Positions 27,752 to 36,089 of a DNA stretch of 64,000 bases are shown piece after piece; within the stretch, counting starts at the first letter, position 1, and the number at the start of each line of letters is the position of its first letter. A program made the position numbers and the translations under genes. Below the pieces are notes generated by a model, which did not search any database, was not told the origin of the DNA, and saw only the letters and a list, made by a program, of their open reading frames with translations. Origin of the DNA: Desulfuromonadales bacterium (GTDB lineage Bacteria; Desulfobacterota; Desulfuromonadia; Geobacterales; Pseudopelobacteraceae); contig JAENWA010000043.1 in the NCBI GenBank assembly GCA_016650295.1, positions 1-64,000 of the forward strand, read 5' to 3'.

Positions 27752-29158
27752 TCAAGGCGTGTCCCTATCTGCACTACTGTTTGGCCTCGGCCCTTTTGAT
27801 CCATGCGGCTTTAGCCGCCGGCGTCTCTTTCTCTTTCGCTGCGGCGCCTTGGTTTCATTGGTGAGTTCGCACGGCAACGACACTGGCGTCTGCTGCTGTG
27901 CCTGAGCCACCCACCAGTCGAGCTGTTTGGCGACGTCCTTTTTGTCGCCGCGGGTGATCCGGCAGTATTCGATGATGTCATTGAAATCATGATGGGCGAT
28001 GAACGATTCCGGTCGGCGGCCGGGGATCTTGTTCAGGCGCGTCTGCTGGCTGATGATGTTGCGGAGCGCAATCCCGACGCGGTTCATGATCATAACGATC
28101 GGGCAGGTTTCGCCCATGAACTCCGCAACCGCAGCATCAACGCTCTGCAGCCAGGGCGCACCCTGTCGGCGGAAGTGCTCGGCCTTCTCATCTATGTACT
28201 CGCCGAAGAGCAGTGCCAGGAGGAGCGGAGGAGAGATCTTGTACCCCTGCTGGATGCGGTCATCGACATAGTTGAGCATGTGCCCGAAGCGGGTGTGGGG
28301 GAAACCTTCGCTTTCGGCGTCGAGCCAATTCGAGAAATTCGGAAAAAGCGCCGCAAAGAGCCCGGTCTGGCGGAGGAGATCATAGCACTTGGCCGCCTCT
28401 CCCGAGAGCAGGATTTTGAGCATCTCCTCATAGAGACGGGCCGGCGCGGACCTGACAATAATGTCGGCGGCGCCGACCAGTGCCGTGCGGGTATTTTCTT
28501 CGATGGTGAAGCCGAGCAGTGCGGCAAACCGCACCGCCCGCAGCATCCGTACCGGGTCTTCCTGAAAGCGGACGTCGGGAACCCCGATGGTGCGGATGAT
28601 GCCGGCATTGAGATCGGCCAGGCCGCCGGTATAGTCAATGATCGAGAAATCGGCGATATTGTAGGAAAGCGAGTTGACGGTAAAGTCGCGGCGCTGGGCA
28701 TCCTCAGCAGGTGTGCCGTAGACGTTGTCCCGCAGGATCATACCGTCATCGTCCTTCAGCATGCGCGGGGGCCGCTGGCGGTGTTCCGCCCCGTGCGCCT
28801 CTTTCGGATCGGTCTCCGGCTCCTCCGAAGCCAGGGACCGAAAGGTCGCCACCTCGATGATCTCATCCTGGTAGTGGAGGTGCGCGAGACGAAAGCGCCG
28901 CCCGATCAGACGACAGTTGCGGAACATCCGCTTCACCTCGTTAGGGGTCGCGTTGGTTACCACGTCGAAATCCTTCGGCTCGCGTCCGAGCAGGAGGTCG
29001 CGCACACAGCCGCCGACGAGATAACCGATATAACCGTTGTCTTTCAGCCGGTAGAGGATGCGCAGGGAGTTCGGACTCATGAGCTTGCGGGAGATCCCGT
29101 GCTCCTGCCGGGCGATGATCACCGAACCGCTCTTTTCGTGGCTTTTTGACTTTTTCAT
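27752..29158 (-). CDS. pcnB: Poly(A) polymerase / tRNA nucleotidyltransferase family protein (PcnB type)
   Basis: PcnB adds A tails to RNA 3' ends for decay. The protein of 468 residues from ATG 29158 has the class II nucleotidyltransferase core (YLVGGCVRDLLLGREPKDFD, with the GGxVRD and DxD elements) and the RRDFTVNSL and RFQEDPVRMLRAVRFAA blocks of the family. A very basic C-terminal tail (APQRKRKRRRRLKP) follows, typical of PcnB and not of CCA-adding enzymes. A longer frame starts at GTG 29209 but without a ribosome site. It is divergent from the lipoprotein locus. Confidence 0.88.
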   Translation of the reverse strand: MKKSKSHEKSGSVIIARQEHGISRKLMSPNSLRILYRLKDNGYIGYLVGGCVRDLLLGREPKDFDVVTNATPNEVKRMFRNCRLIGRRFRLAHLHYQDEIIEVATFRSLASEEPETDPKEAHGAEHRQRPPRMLKDDDGMILRDNVYGTPAEDAQRRDFTVNSLSYNIADFSIIDYTGGLADLNAGIIRTIGVPDVRFQEDPVRMLRAVRFAALLGFTIEENTRTALVGAADIIVRSAPARLYEEMLKILLSGEAAKCYDLLRQTGLFAALFPNFSNWLDAESEGFPHTRFGHMLNYVDDRIQQGYKISPPLLLALLFGEYIDEKAEHFRRQGAPWLQSVDAAVAEFMGETCPIVMIMNRVGIALRNIISQQTRLNKIPGRRPESFIAHHDFNDIIEYCRITRGDKKDVAKQLDWWVAQAQQQTPVSLPCELTNETKAPQRKRKRRRRLKPHGSKGPRPNSSADRDTP

Positions 29159-29251
29159 GTTGTTACAGCACTCCCTGTCCGAAGTTCCGGGCCATCCACT
29201 TATTGCCACGTTATTCTTTTAGCACATTCCTCGCGCCGCTTGCCAGTCCCA

Positions 29252-29290
29252 GCCATAAAATTTCGGATTAGCAATACTAAATTTCATGGC
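29252..29290. repeat. AT-rich inverted repeat upstream of pcnB
   Basis: GCCATAAAATTT and AAATTTCATGGC are twelve-base inverted arms with one mismatch. They lie in the 404-base gap between the divergent pcnB and lipoprotein starts, which otherwise is AT-rich and shows no gene. It may be an operator or a hairpin of the shared regulatory region. Confidence 0.35.
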
Positions 29291-29562
29291 TATTAGTGTA
29301 CCTAGAATACCTTCCTTTTATGTATTTTACCCTTTCATGTATTTTTGATTATCATAGAATAATGTAGTTCTGCTGGTTGCTTATGGAAGATCATCAGATA
29401 TAATATTGAAAGTTCATTTCAGAACATAGCAAAGTTTGTTTCCATGCCCGCTCATGACGATGATTATCAGGGCAAAGTCATCGAGGTAGAGACATTCAAT
29501 TGCCATGAAGGGAAAGGAGAATCACCATGATCGGCGATAACATTACAGCAAGGGGGAATGCC

Positions 29563-30081
29563 ATGAAATTGAGAATCTTGTTTGGTCTTGTTCTATCAGT
29601 TGCGCTGCTGGCGATGTTCGGCTGCGGCGGTGGCGGTGGCGGTGGCGGTGGTGGTGGTGCACTTGCGCCGGTCGTGACGGCAGTTGTGAAAGTTGCAACT
29701 ACGGGCACCGGCGCCACCCCGGTCGGCGGGGCCTTAGCCCTGCTGAATTACTCGGCGAGCAAATATTCGATTCCGCCGAACAACCCTCAACCTGACGGGA
29801 CCAATTCCAAGGTAGTCGCTTCCGGAAGCCTCGGCCTGACCGCGGGTACGATCGTTGCCGGGACTTTGCTCAGCGCCGGCCGAGTCAATCTGATCATGGT
29901 CAACGCCACGGGGGCTGCGGGGGGTGAGTTTGCCACGATCACCTTCACCCTCCTCCCCGGTAAGACCCCTGTACCGGCAGCCGATTTCGTCATTGCCCCG
30001 GTTCCGGCTCCCGTAGTGACCGATACGCTGGGCGCCACAATCGCCGGCACCGTTGCCGTCAGCTCGGCAACTATCCAATAA
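29563..30081 (+). CDS. Lipoprotein with cohesin-like module (paralogue 1)
   Basis: The 172-residue product begins with a lipoprotein signal, MKLRILFGLVLSVALLAMFGC, with the lipid cysteine at residue 21. A glycine run of about 11 residues coded by GGCGGT repeats follows. The rest is a beta-rich domain with AGGEFATITFTLLPG, similar to the closing part of cohesin modules. Start ATG 29563 is chosen because the two paralogues downstream start the same way; an upstream ATG 29527 has a better ribosome site (AAAGGAG) but would extend the signal peptide by 12 residues. No InlB-like repeat is present here. A surface anchor for a partner protein is inferred. Confidence 0.65.
   Translation: MKLRILFGLVLSVALLAMFGCGGGGGGGGGGGALAPVVTAVVKVATTGTGATPVGGALALLNYSASKYSIPPNNPQPDGTNSKVVASGSLGLTAGTIVAGTLLSAGRVNLIMVNATGAAGGEFATITFTLLPGKTPVPAADFVIAPVPAPVVTDTLGATIAGTVAVSSATIQ
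29620..29658 (+). repeat. GGCGGT microsatellite in lipoprotein 1
   Basis: A run of GGCGGT/GGTGGT units directly after the lipid cysteine codes for about 11 glycines. Slippage would change linker length by whole codons. Confidence 0.7.
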
Positions 30082-30121
30082 ATCCACGCCGTAGAAACAG
30101 AGATAATCGAGGAGGAGAGCA

Positions 30122-30877
30122 ATGAAATTTAGAATCTTGTTTGGTCTTATAGTATCTGTTGCGCTGCTGGCCATGTTCGGCTGCGGCGGCGACGGTGGTG
30201 GCGGGACGCCGACGAGTCCGACGGCGACGGGGCCGACGGCGACGACGGTAGTCGCAAGCGCGGGCCCCGGCGGGACCATTTCTCCGCCAGGCACCAGTAC
30301 GGTCCTCACGACCTTCAGCGTGTCCTATACCATCACGCCGAATCCCGGCTATACCGTGTCGGATGTGGTGATTGACGGTTTCTCGTTCGGGGCGATTACC
30401 TCGTTTGAATTCCTCGGCGGAGGCCACACGATCCACGCGACCTTCACCAATCGTCCGAAGACGGCAATCGTCAAGCTGTTGAACCTGAATCCGCCCACCC
30501 TGGACCCCATAATCTACGGGATCGAGGCTACCCTGCTCTACACGCAAAACCCGAACCTGGGGCTGTCGAATGCGCCGGGATTTATTACTGCGGTCGCATC
30601 CGGGAACGGCGTTGTCACTGGCACGATCTTTACCGCGGATACGGCCACCACCTTCGGTCAGATACCCATCACTCTGAGCAGTACCTCGGGAATCCGCGCC
30701 GGCGAGTTTGCCACGGTCACCTTCAAACTCATGTCATCAGTCGCCGGACCTATCGCCAGCAACAACGTTCCGTCGTCGGCCGACTTCAACATTGCGTCGG
30801 GCTTCGCCGTGACCGGTTTTGACACACTCATCATCCCGGGCATCTTTCCCTTCGTCGGTTCGGTAATCATCAAATAG
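30122..30877 (+). CDS. Lipoprotein with InlB-like repeat and cohesin-like module (paralogue 2)
   Basis: The 251-residue product has the same signal as the first paralogue, with lipid Cys21. Its first domain (about 40-115) has ITPNPGYTVSDVVIDGFSFG and HTIHATFT, the pattern of the divergent InlB B-repeat. A beta-rich C-terminal module (about 115-250) follows, with SGIRAGEFATVTFKLM, matching its neighbours. A GAGGAG ribosome site precedes ATG 30122. Paralogy with 29563 and 30935 is clear from the near-identical first 70 bases. It is probably part of one transcript with them and the dihaem protein. Confidence 0.68.
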   Translation: MKFRILFGLIVSVALLAMFGCGGDGGGGTPTSPTATGPTATTVVASAGPGGTISPPGTSTVLTTFSVSYTITPNPGYTVSDVVIDGFSFGAITSFEFLGGGHTIHATFTNRPKTAIVKLLNLNPPTLDPIIYGIEATLLYTQNPNLGLSNAPGFITAVASGNGVVTGTIFTADTATTFGQIPITLSSTSGIRAGEFATVTFKLMSSVAGPIASNNVPSSADFNIASGFAVTGFDTLIIPGIFPFVGSVIIK

Positions 30878-30934
30878 GAGCGCCTTCAGGCGCAATCCGC
30901 CGCCGGAGGAGCATAGAAAACCAGGAGGAAAGCC

Positions 30935-31708
30935 ATGAAATTTAGAAGCTTGTTTGGTCTTATACTATCATTCGCGCTGCTGGCCATGTTCGGCTGCAGC
31001 GGCGGCGATGGCAATGGCAATGGCAATGGCAGTGTTGCCGTTGCGCCGCAATTCACCATCACCGCCAGCGCGGGCGCAGGCGGAAGCATCAGTCCTTCAG
31101 GGGCCGTTCTCGTTACCCAGGGCTCGAGTCAGACCTTCACCATTGCGCCTGACGTCGGTTCAGCCGTGTCGAATGTGCTGGTTGACGGCGTGTCGCAGGG
31201 GGCCATCACAACCTATACCTTCACCAACGTGACGGCCAACCACACGATAGCTGCGGTTTTCACGGCAGGGCAGCCGACAACGGCAACCGTGACGCTGGCA
31301 ACCACGGGAACACTTCTTCCCGGCAGCTCGATCGGCACGATCGTCGCCGTGATGAACTATCCGCTGAACAAAATACTGAATGTCGCCGGCGTGCCGGTCC
31401 AGCAGGATGGGGTGACTCCGGTGACCGTGACGCCAACCGACCCGACTGGCACCTTCCCGCTCATCATTCCGGGCACCACCTTTAACCCGGACTTTACCCA
31501 ATCCGGCGTGGTCGCCCTGAATCCCCTGTTCCTTCCAACCGGGATCGGCACCGGCGCCTTCGCAACCATTGAATTCACCATCACCCCCGGCACATTCCCA
31601 ACCGCGGCCGATTTCACCACGGCCACCGGTTTCCACGCGCTCGACCTGAACGGTATCCCGATACTCGGTGACAGCAGTTTCGTCCTTGGCCCGGTGATCA
31701 TCCAATAG
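30935..31708 (+). CDS. Lipoprotein with InlB-like repeat and cohesin-like module (paralogue 3)
   Basis: The 257-residue product begins with the signal MKFRSLFGLILSFALLAMFG followed by lipid Cys21, then a short Gly/Asn linker. An InlB-like repeat (TASAGAGGSISPSGAV, VSNVLVDGVSQGAITTYTF, HTIAAVF) follows. The C-terminal beta-rich module ends with GIGTGAFATIEFTITPG and ADFTTATGFHALDLNG. AGGAGG precedes ATG 30935. It sits 81 bases before the dockerin-bearing dihaem protein. Cohesin assignment is by pattern only and needs a structure-level search. Confidence 0.68.
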   Translation: MKFRSLFGLILSFALLAMFGCSGGDGNGNGNGSVAVAPQFTITASAGAGGSISPSGAVLVTQGSSQTFTIAPDVGSAVSNVLVDGVSQGAITTYTFTNVTANHTIAAVFTAGQPTTATVTLATTGTLLPGSSIGTIVAVMNYPLNKILNVAGVPVQQDGVTPVTVTPTDPTGTFPLIIPGTTFNPDFTQSGVVALNPLFLPTGIGTGAFATIEFTITPGTFPTAADFTTATGFHALDLNGIPILGDSSFVLGPVIIQ

Positions 31709-31789
31709 GACGCCGCCCTGGGGAAGAGCGAAACGTTATTCGCAAAAACCTGCCAATTACCTGCCAGTTAAGTAATGAGGAGATTTGTT

Positions 31790-34700
31790 ATGAAAATAAG
31801 AACGTTAAAGAAGGCTAAATTACTGATCAAGAAGGTCCTGGCAACGACCCTCTGTCTCACCATGATATTGCCGGTCATGCCCGCCATGGCCGCGCCGGGG
31901 GGGGTAATCACAACCCCGGCGCTGCCGCCCGGGTTCCTGTTCGAGCCCGAGAGCGCCATCGGTTCCCTGAAGGACGAGGCTCAATGGAACGAGGTCGAGC
32001 AGCTCCTCGACAATCCGTACGCCGTGGTGCTCGACCCGGCTACCCCCGGCAACGACCAGGGCTTCCCCTCGTACCGGACCGATCCGAACGCGGGGTTCCA
32101 GCGCCGCCGCTCCTTCCTCCCGGCCGGCTGCACGTATGACGCTTCTACGGGTCTTCCCTTGTGTAACGACGCCCTGCTCACCCAATTTCTGGTCCATCCG
32201 CTCAACTACAATCCGACCACCGGCATAGAGATGCGGGTGATCAACAGTGGCTTCCCCGGCGCCACCTGGGGCGTGCCGTCGGAACTCGCCCTCTGCACTG
32301 CTCCGGGTGTTCCGGTTGGCTGTCCGACCCCGCTCCCCGCTGGTGTGGCTACATTTGCCTGGCAATACACGAACATGTTTATCTCTGCGGGCGCGGACCG
32401 CGTCGAGCCCGGTTCAACGCCGATCGACTACAACGCGCCGATAGCTTCGGGCGCCGATCCGGCGACCTTTATCGTCACGACCGAAGTCAACCCTCCCGAG
32501 GGGTCGTTCATCTACGGCGCCGATCCGGGTGAGCCCAATTATCTCGGTTTCGGCTCGGCCGACGCCAGCCAGTACTCGACGGCGGCCATTCCCGGCGCGA
32601 CAGCGCCCGTCTTTGACGCCAACGGCGTCCTCTTGGCAGCAGCCGGAAGTACCGCCGGTCTGCTCCTCTCCGACCCGGAACGGGGGACTATCCTGGCGCG
32701 CGATTTCGCGACCCAGGCCGGCGGGCTGAAGAAGCCGTCCATCGGCAGGCCCCAGGGAGTCGGAACGTCGTATCCCGTGCTCAACGTCGACTCCAACAAC
32801 ATGGCGGCGGCCAATGAAAACGACTTCATCGCCGGCAACAGTTTTGCGGCCAAGCAGGCGGCCAGGCATGCGGCGGAAACACTCGGCAAGGCCCTCTTCT
32901 GGGACCAGCAGGTCGGCAGCGACGGCGTCCAGGCCTGCGGCTCGTGCCACGTAACCGCCGGCGTCGACCCGCGGACCAAGAACCAGCTCAACCCGGACCA
33001 CCTGGGGGGGGATTTCACCTTCCAGCTTCATGGCCCCAATGCAAATCAGGAGGTTACCGCCGCCGACTTCCCCCTCCACAAGCTGGCCAACCCGCTGATC
33101 CCCGGCGAACCGATGCTGAACCCCGGCAACGTGAATAGCGACGTGAATGACGTCGTCTCCTCCATGGGGGTGATATTCGGCATCTTCGGGGACATCCCGG
33201 CTCCCGGACCAGCGGCGTTCCTGCCGGCCGCCGGCGGCGACGGCGTAGCGGCATTGAAACCGGACCTGCGCAGCCCGAACGCGGCCGACAACATCGACCC
33301 GATCCCCGGCTTCCGGGGACTCAGAAGGGTCGAGCCGCGCAACACCCCGACCATGCACGCGGCGGCCTTCAACTTCGACAACTTCTGGGACGGCCGCGCC
33401 CGCCACGACTTCAACGGCGGCAGCGTCTTCGGCGCCTCCGACCCGCAGACCCACGTCTTTATGAACAACGGCACCACGGCCGGCGCCCTGACGCCGACCC
33501 GCCAGATCATCCGCTTCTCCAGCCTCGCTTCCCTGGCGACCGGCCCGGCCCTCAGCAACTTCGAGATGTCCTTCAACGGCCGCAGCTGGCAGAAGATCGG
33601 CAAGAAGCTGCTCCAGGCCGGGGTGACGCCGCTGGCCAACCAGCTGGTCGACATTACCGACAGTGAGCTCGGCCCCTTCTCCAACCAGGGGGGTTCGGCC
33701 TGCGGCGCCCTGACAGCCGATGAGTATTCCGGCAGCTTCAACGGCTCGAACACCGCAGTCGGCAAGCCGGGCCTCTGCATCAGTTACCCGGCCCTGATCA
33801 AGCGCGCCTTCTATCCGCAGCTCTGGGCAAACACGGGCCAGCACCTGAACGGCGCCCCGGCGGGCTGCTCGGGAGCGGTGAACGGCCTGGTCTTCAATAA
33901 TGTGCTGAACGCCAACACGAACGGCGGGCTGACCCCCTCCGACTGCGACCCGTTCGACGGCTACAAGCTGACGCTCGCCGCCGGTCCGGTCGTTGCGGCC
34001 GACACCAACCAGTTCACCCAGATGGAAGCCAACATGTCCCTCTTCTTCGGGCTGTCGGTGCAGCTCTGGGTGCAGGTCCTGGTGCCGGACGATACCCCGC
34101 TCGACCGTTTCTTCGACCAGAATCCCGATGCGACCTCCGCCCTGGGAGAGTCGGGAGAACCGTTGCTCGTGCAGGACCGACTCAACTGCACCACCCCCGG
34201 TGTACGTAACGGTCCGACTCTGGGAAATCCGACAGGGGAATGCTTTACCCCGGTCGCTCCTTTCCTGCGCGATGCATCACTTTTTGCCCGGATCAACCCC
34301 TTTAACGAGGGGGGCACTGCAACGGCCATCCCCGTCACCAGCAGCCCCTCCCGCAGTGCGGGGGCTCCCGATCCCTTGCTCGGTTTCGACCTCTTCCAGG
34401 GGACCAACCTCTCTCTCAAGAACCCCAACTTCAGGTCCGCCCGCTGCGGCGGCTGCCATCTCGGGCCGTTCCTGACCGACCATAACATAAGCAGGACCCA
34501 TGCGCAGACGCTCGGCGACTTTGTCGCGGAGTTTCTCACCCCCGGCGTTGAATTGCAAAACGAGCCTCTCGGCAGAGACCGGCTCATCTCCGGCTTCCTG
34601 CTCGAATCCGAACTGAACGAGGTCGGCCAGGACGCCATCGAGCGTTTCATCGTCAACCAGAACCTGATACCCGACCCGGTATCCGGCCTGGCCTTCCCCG

Positions 34701-36010
34701 AATCGGCCTTCCTCGACAACGGCATGTACAATATCGGCATTCGCCCCAGTCCCGAGGATACGGGCCGGGGGGGGAACGACCCGTTCGGCTGGCCCCTCTC
34801 CCTGGCCACCCTGGCGTTCAAGAACCTCGGCGGGCCTAATTTCACGCCCGGCCGGCCGCTCCCCAATTTCGATCCGGACCTCGGCATCGGCGGCGGGCTG
34901 TTCGAGCCGGATGCGCAGGACCAGCAGCTCAACCCCGGTCTCGAAGGTGAGCCCGCCAACCCCCTGTTGCCCCCTTACCTGGCCCCCTGGGTCAATAACA
35001 TCAACGTCGGCAACACTCACCCGGAGATGGACGAGCTGTTCGGCGGGGTAAATACCCTCACCCAGAGCCCGATCATGGAAGGCTACATCGACACGGTCGG
35101 TCCGTTCGACCCGGCCGGCACCGTCAACGAGGCGATGAACATGGCTTCCGGTCCGCTCATGGGAACCTGGCCCACCGTCAACCGGGTCGGCAAGAACGGC
35201 AGCTTCAAGGCCCCGCAGCTCCGCAACGTGGAGCTGACCGGTCCCTATTTCCACAACGGCGGCATGCTGACGCTCCGCCAGGTAGTCGATTTCTACGCCC
35301 GCGGCGGTGATTTCCCCGCGACCAACGGCGGCGCAGTCGAGTGCGACGGCGTCCATACGGCGGCCCATCCGTTCGCGCCGGGGAAATGTTATGACGTCAA
35401 CACCTCGCACCGCGACATGATGATTCTTAACCTCAGGGAAGAAGTCCAGTCCCTGGGCCGTCTCGACCCGGTCGGCAGCGGTAATCCCGCCGTCGCTCCC
35501 TACCCGGACGGCTTCACCCTGGAGCAGGCGCTGAACGCCCTGGTGGACTTCCTCATCTCCCTCACCGATGAGCGTGTGGCGCATCAGCAGGCCCCGTTCG
35601 ACCGGCCCCAGATTATCCTCCCGATCGACGGCACGGCCCCCGACAATACTCTGGGCCGGGCAGCCATGCTGGCGGACAACAGGTACAAAGACTTCCCGGC
35701 AATCGGCGCCGCGGGCGTCCCCGAGCGGACGCCGGCTTTCCTCGGGATCTCGAACCAGCGGACGATCGACGGCACACTGAGTCAGTTCAGCTCCGTCACC
35801 AATCCGAACGGCGACATCAACAACGACGGCGTCGTCAATATCGCCGATGCCCTGCTCGCCCTGCGGATAGCGGTAGGACTTGTCCCTCAACCGACCGGCA
35901 CCGCGCTGTTCCTCGGCGACGTGGCGCCACAGGGCGCGCCTAACGGCAGTATCGACCTCGCCGATGCCCTGGTGATCCTGAGAAAAATTGTCGGGGCCAC
36001 CAGGTTCTGA
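31790..36010 (+). CDS. Exported dihaem peroxidase-like protein with C-terminal dockerin-like domain
   Basis: The 1406-residue product has a long signal peptide ending in PAMA-A near residue 34. It carries two haem motifs, CGSCH (in ETLGKALFWDQQ .. CGSCH) and CGGCH (in RCGGCHLGPFLTD), together with GPYFHNGGMLTLRQVVDFYA. This is the pattern of the MauG/cytochrome c peroxidase family, but the protein is three to four times longer than usual, with large insertions. The last 70 residues hold GDINNDGVVNIADALLALRI and GDVAPQ .. IDLADALVILRKIVG, a duplicated calcium-loop motif as in type I dockerins. ATG 31790 follows GAGGAG. It probably is cotranscribed with the three lipoproteins and closes with a strong terminator. 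The substrate is unknown. Confidence 0.82.
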   Translation: MKIRTLKKAKLLIKKVLATTLCLTMILPVMPAMAAPGGVITTPALPPGFLFEPESAIGSLKDEAQWNEVEQLLDNPYAVVLDPATPGNDQGFPSYRTDPNAGFQRRRSFLPAGCTYDASTGLPLCNDALLTQFLVHPLNYNPTTGIEMRVINSGFPGATWGVPSELALCTAPGVPVGCPTPLPAGVATFAWQYTNMFISAGADRVEPGSTPIDYNAPIASGADPATFIVTTEVNPPEGSFIYGADPGEPNYLGFGSADASQYSTAAIPGATAPVFDANGVLLAAAGSTAGLLLSDPERGTILARDFATQAGGLKKPSIGRPQGVGTSYPVLNVDSNNMAAANENDFIAGNSFAAKQAARHAAETLGKALFWDQQVGSDGVQACGSCHVTAGVDPRTKNQLNPDHLGGDFTFQLHGPNANQEVTAADFPLHKLANPLIPGEPMLNPGNVNSDVNDVVSSMGVIFGIFGDIPAPGPAAFLPAAGGDGVAALKPDLRSPNAADNIDPIPGFRGLRRVEPRNTPTMHAAAFNFDNFWDGRARHDFNGGSVFGASDPQTHVFMNNGTTAGALTPTRQIIRFSSLASLATGPALSNFEMSFNGRSWQKIGKKLLQAGVTPLANQLVDITDSELGPFSNQGGSACGALTADEYSGSFNGSNTAVGKPGLCISYPALIKRAFYPQLWANTGQHLNGAPAGCSGAVNGLVFNNVLNANTNGGLTPSDCDPFDGYKLTLAAGPVVAADTNQFTQMEANMSLFFGLSVQLWVQVLVPDDTPLDRFFDQNPDATSALGESGEPLLVQDRLNCTTPGVRNGPTLGNPTGECFTPVAPFLRDASLFARINPFNEGGTATAIPVTSSPSRSAGAPDPLLGFDLFQGTNLSLKNPNFRSARCGGCHLGPFLTDHNISRTHAQTLGDFVAEFLTPGVELQNEPLGRDRLISGFLLESELNEVGQDAIERFIVNQNLIPDPVSGLAFPESAFLDNGMYNIGIRPSPEDTGRGGNDPFGWPLSLATLAFKNLGGPNFTPGRPLPNFDPDLGIGGGLFEPDAQDQQLNPGLEGEPANPLLPPYLAPWVNNINVGNTHPEMDELFGGVNTLTQSPIMEGYIDTVGPFDPAGTVNEAMNMASGPLMGTWPTVNRVGKNGSFKAPQLRNVELTGPYFHNGGMLTLRQVVDFYARGGDFPATNGGAVECDGVHTAAHPFAPGKCYDVNTSHRDMMILNLREEVQSLGRLDPVGSGNPAVAPYPDGFTLEQALNALVDFLISLTDERVAHQQAPFDRPQIILPIDGTAPDNTLGRAAMLADNRYKDFPAIGAAGVPERTPAFLGISNQRTIDGTLSQFSSVTNPNGDINNDGVVNIADALLALRIAVGLVPQPTGTALFLGDVAPQGAPNGSIDLADALVILRKIVGATRF

Positions 36011-36026
36011 TCGAGACTGCACAACC

Positions 36027-36063
36027 GGGAGCCGGGTAGAAGGATACCCGGCTCCCTTTCTTC
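36027..36063 (+). terminator. Strong intrinsic terminator after the dihaem gene
   Basis: GGGAGCCGGGTA pairs perfectly with TACCCGGCTCCC around a six-base loop and is followed by TTTCTTC. Confidence 0.88.
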
Positions 36064-36089
36064 AAACTTCGCACAAGAGAGTCCAGCCC

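Larger units (their letters stand above)
29563..31004 (+). repeat. Threefold direct repeat of signal-peptide coding DNA
   Basis: About 70 bases at 29563-29632, 30122-30191 and 30935-31004 are nearly the same and encode the signal peptides and lipobox. Identity falls away sharply after the lipid cysteine. This suggests duplication with later exchange or selection on the signal region. Confidence 0.75.

Noticed and set aside
27989-29149. 386-codon plus-strand ORF
   Set aside because: It is antisense to pcnB; the nucleotidyltransferase motifs are on the minus strand.
29430-29526. Possible GEMM (c-di-GMP) riboswitch before the lipoproteins, from a CAGGGCAAAG stretch
   Set aside because: The second conserved GGTAGGGACGCAAAG-type half and the paired arms are absent; only a small hairpin remains.
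34277-36022. 581-codon minus-strand ORF
   Set aside because: It is antisense to the dihaem protein, whose haem and dockerin motifs decide the strand.
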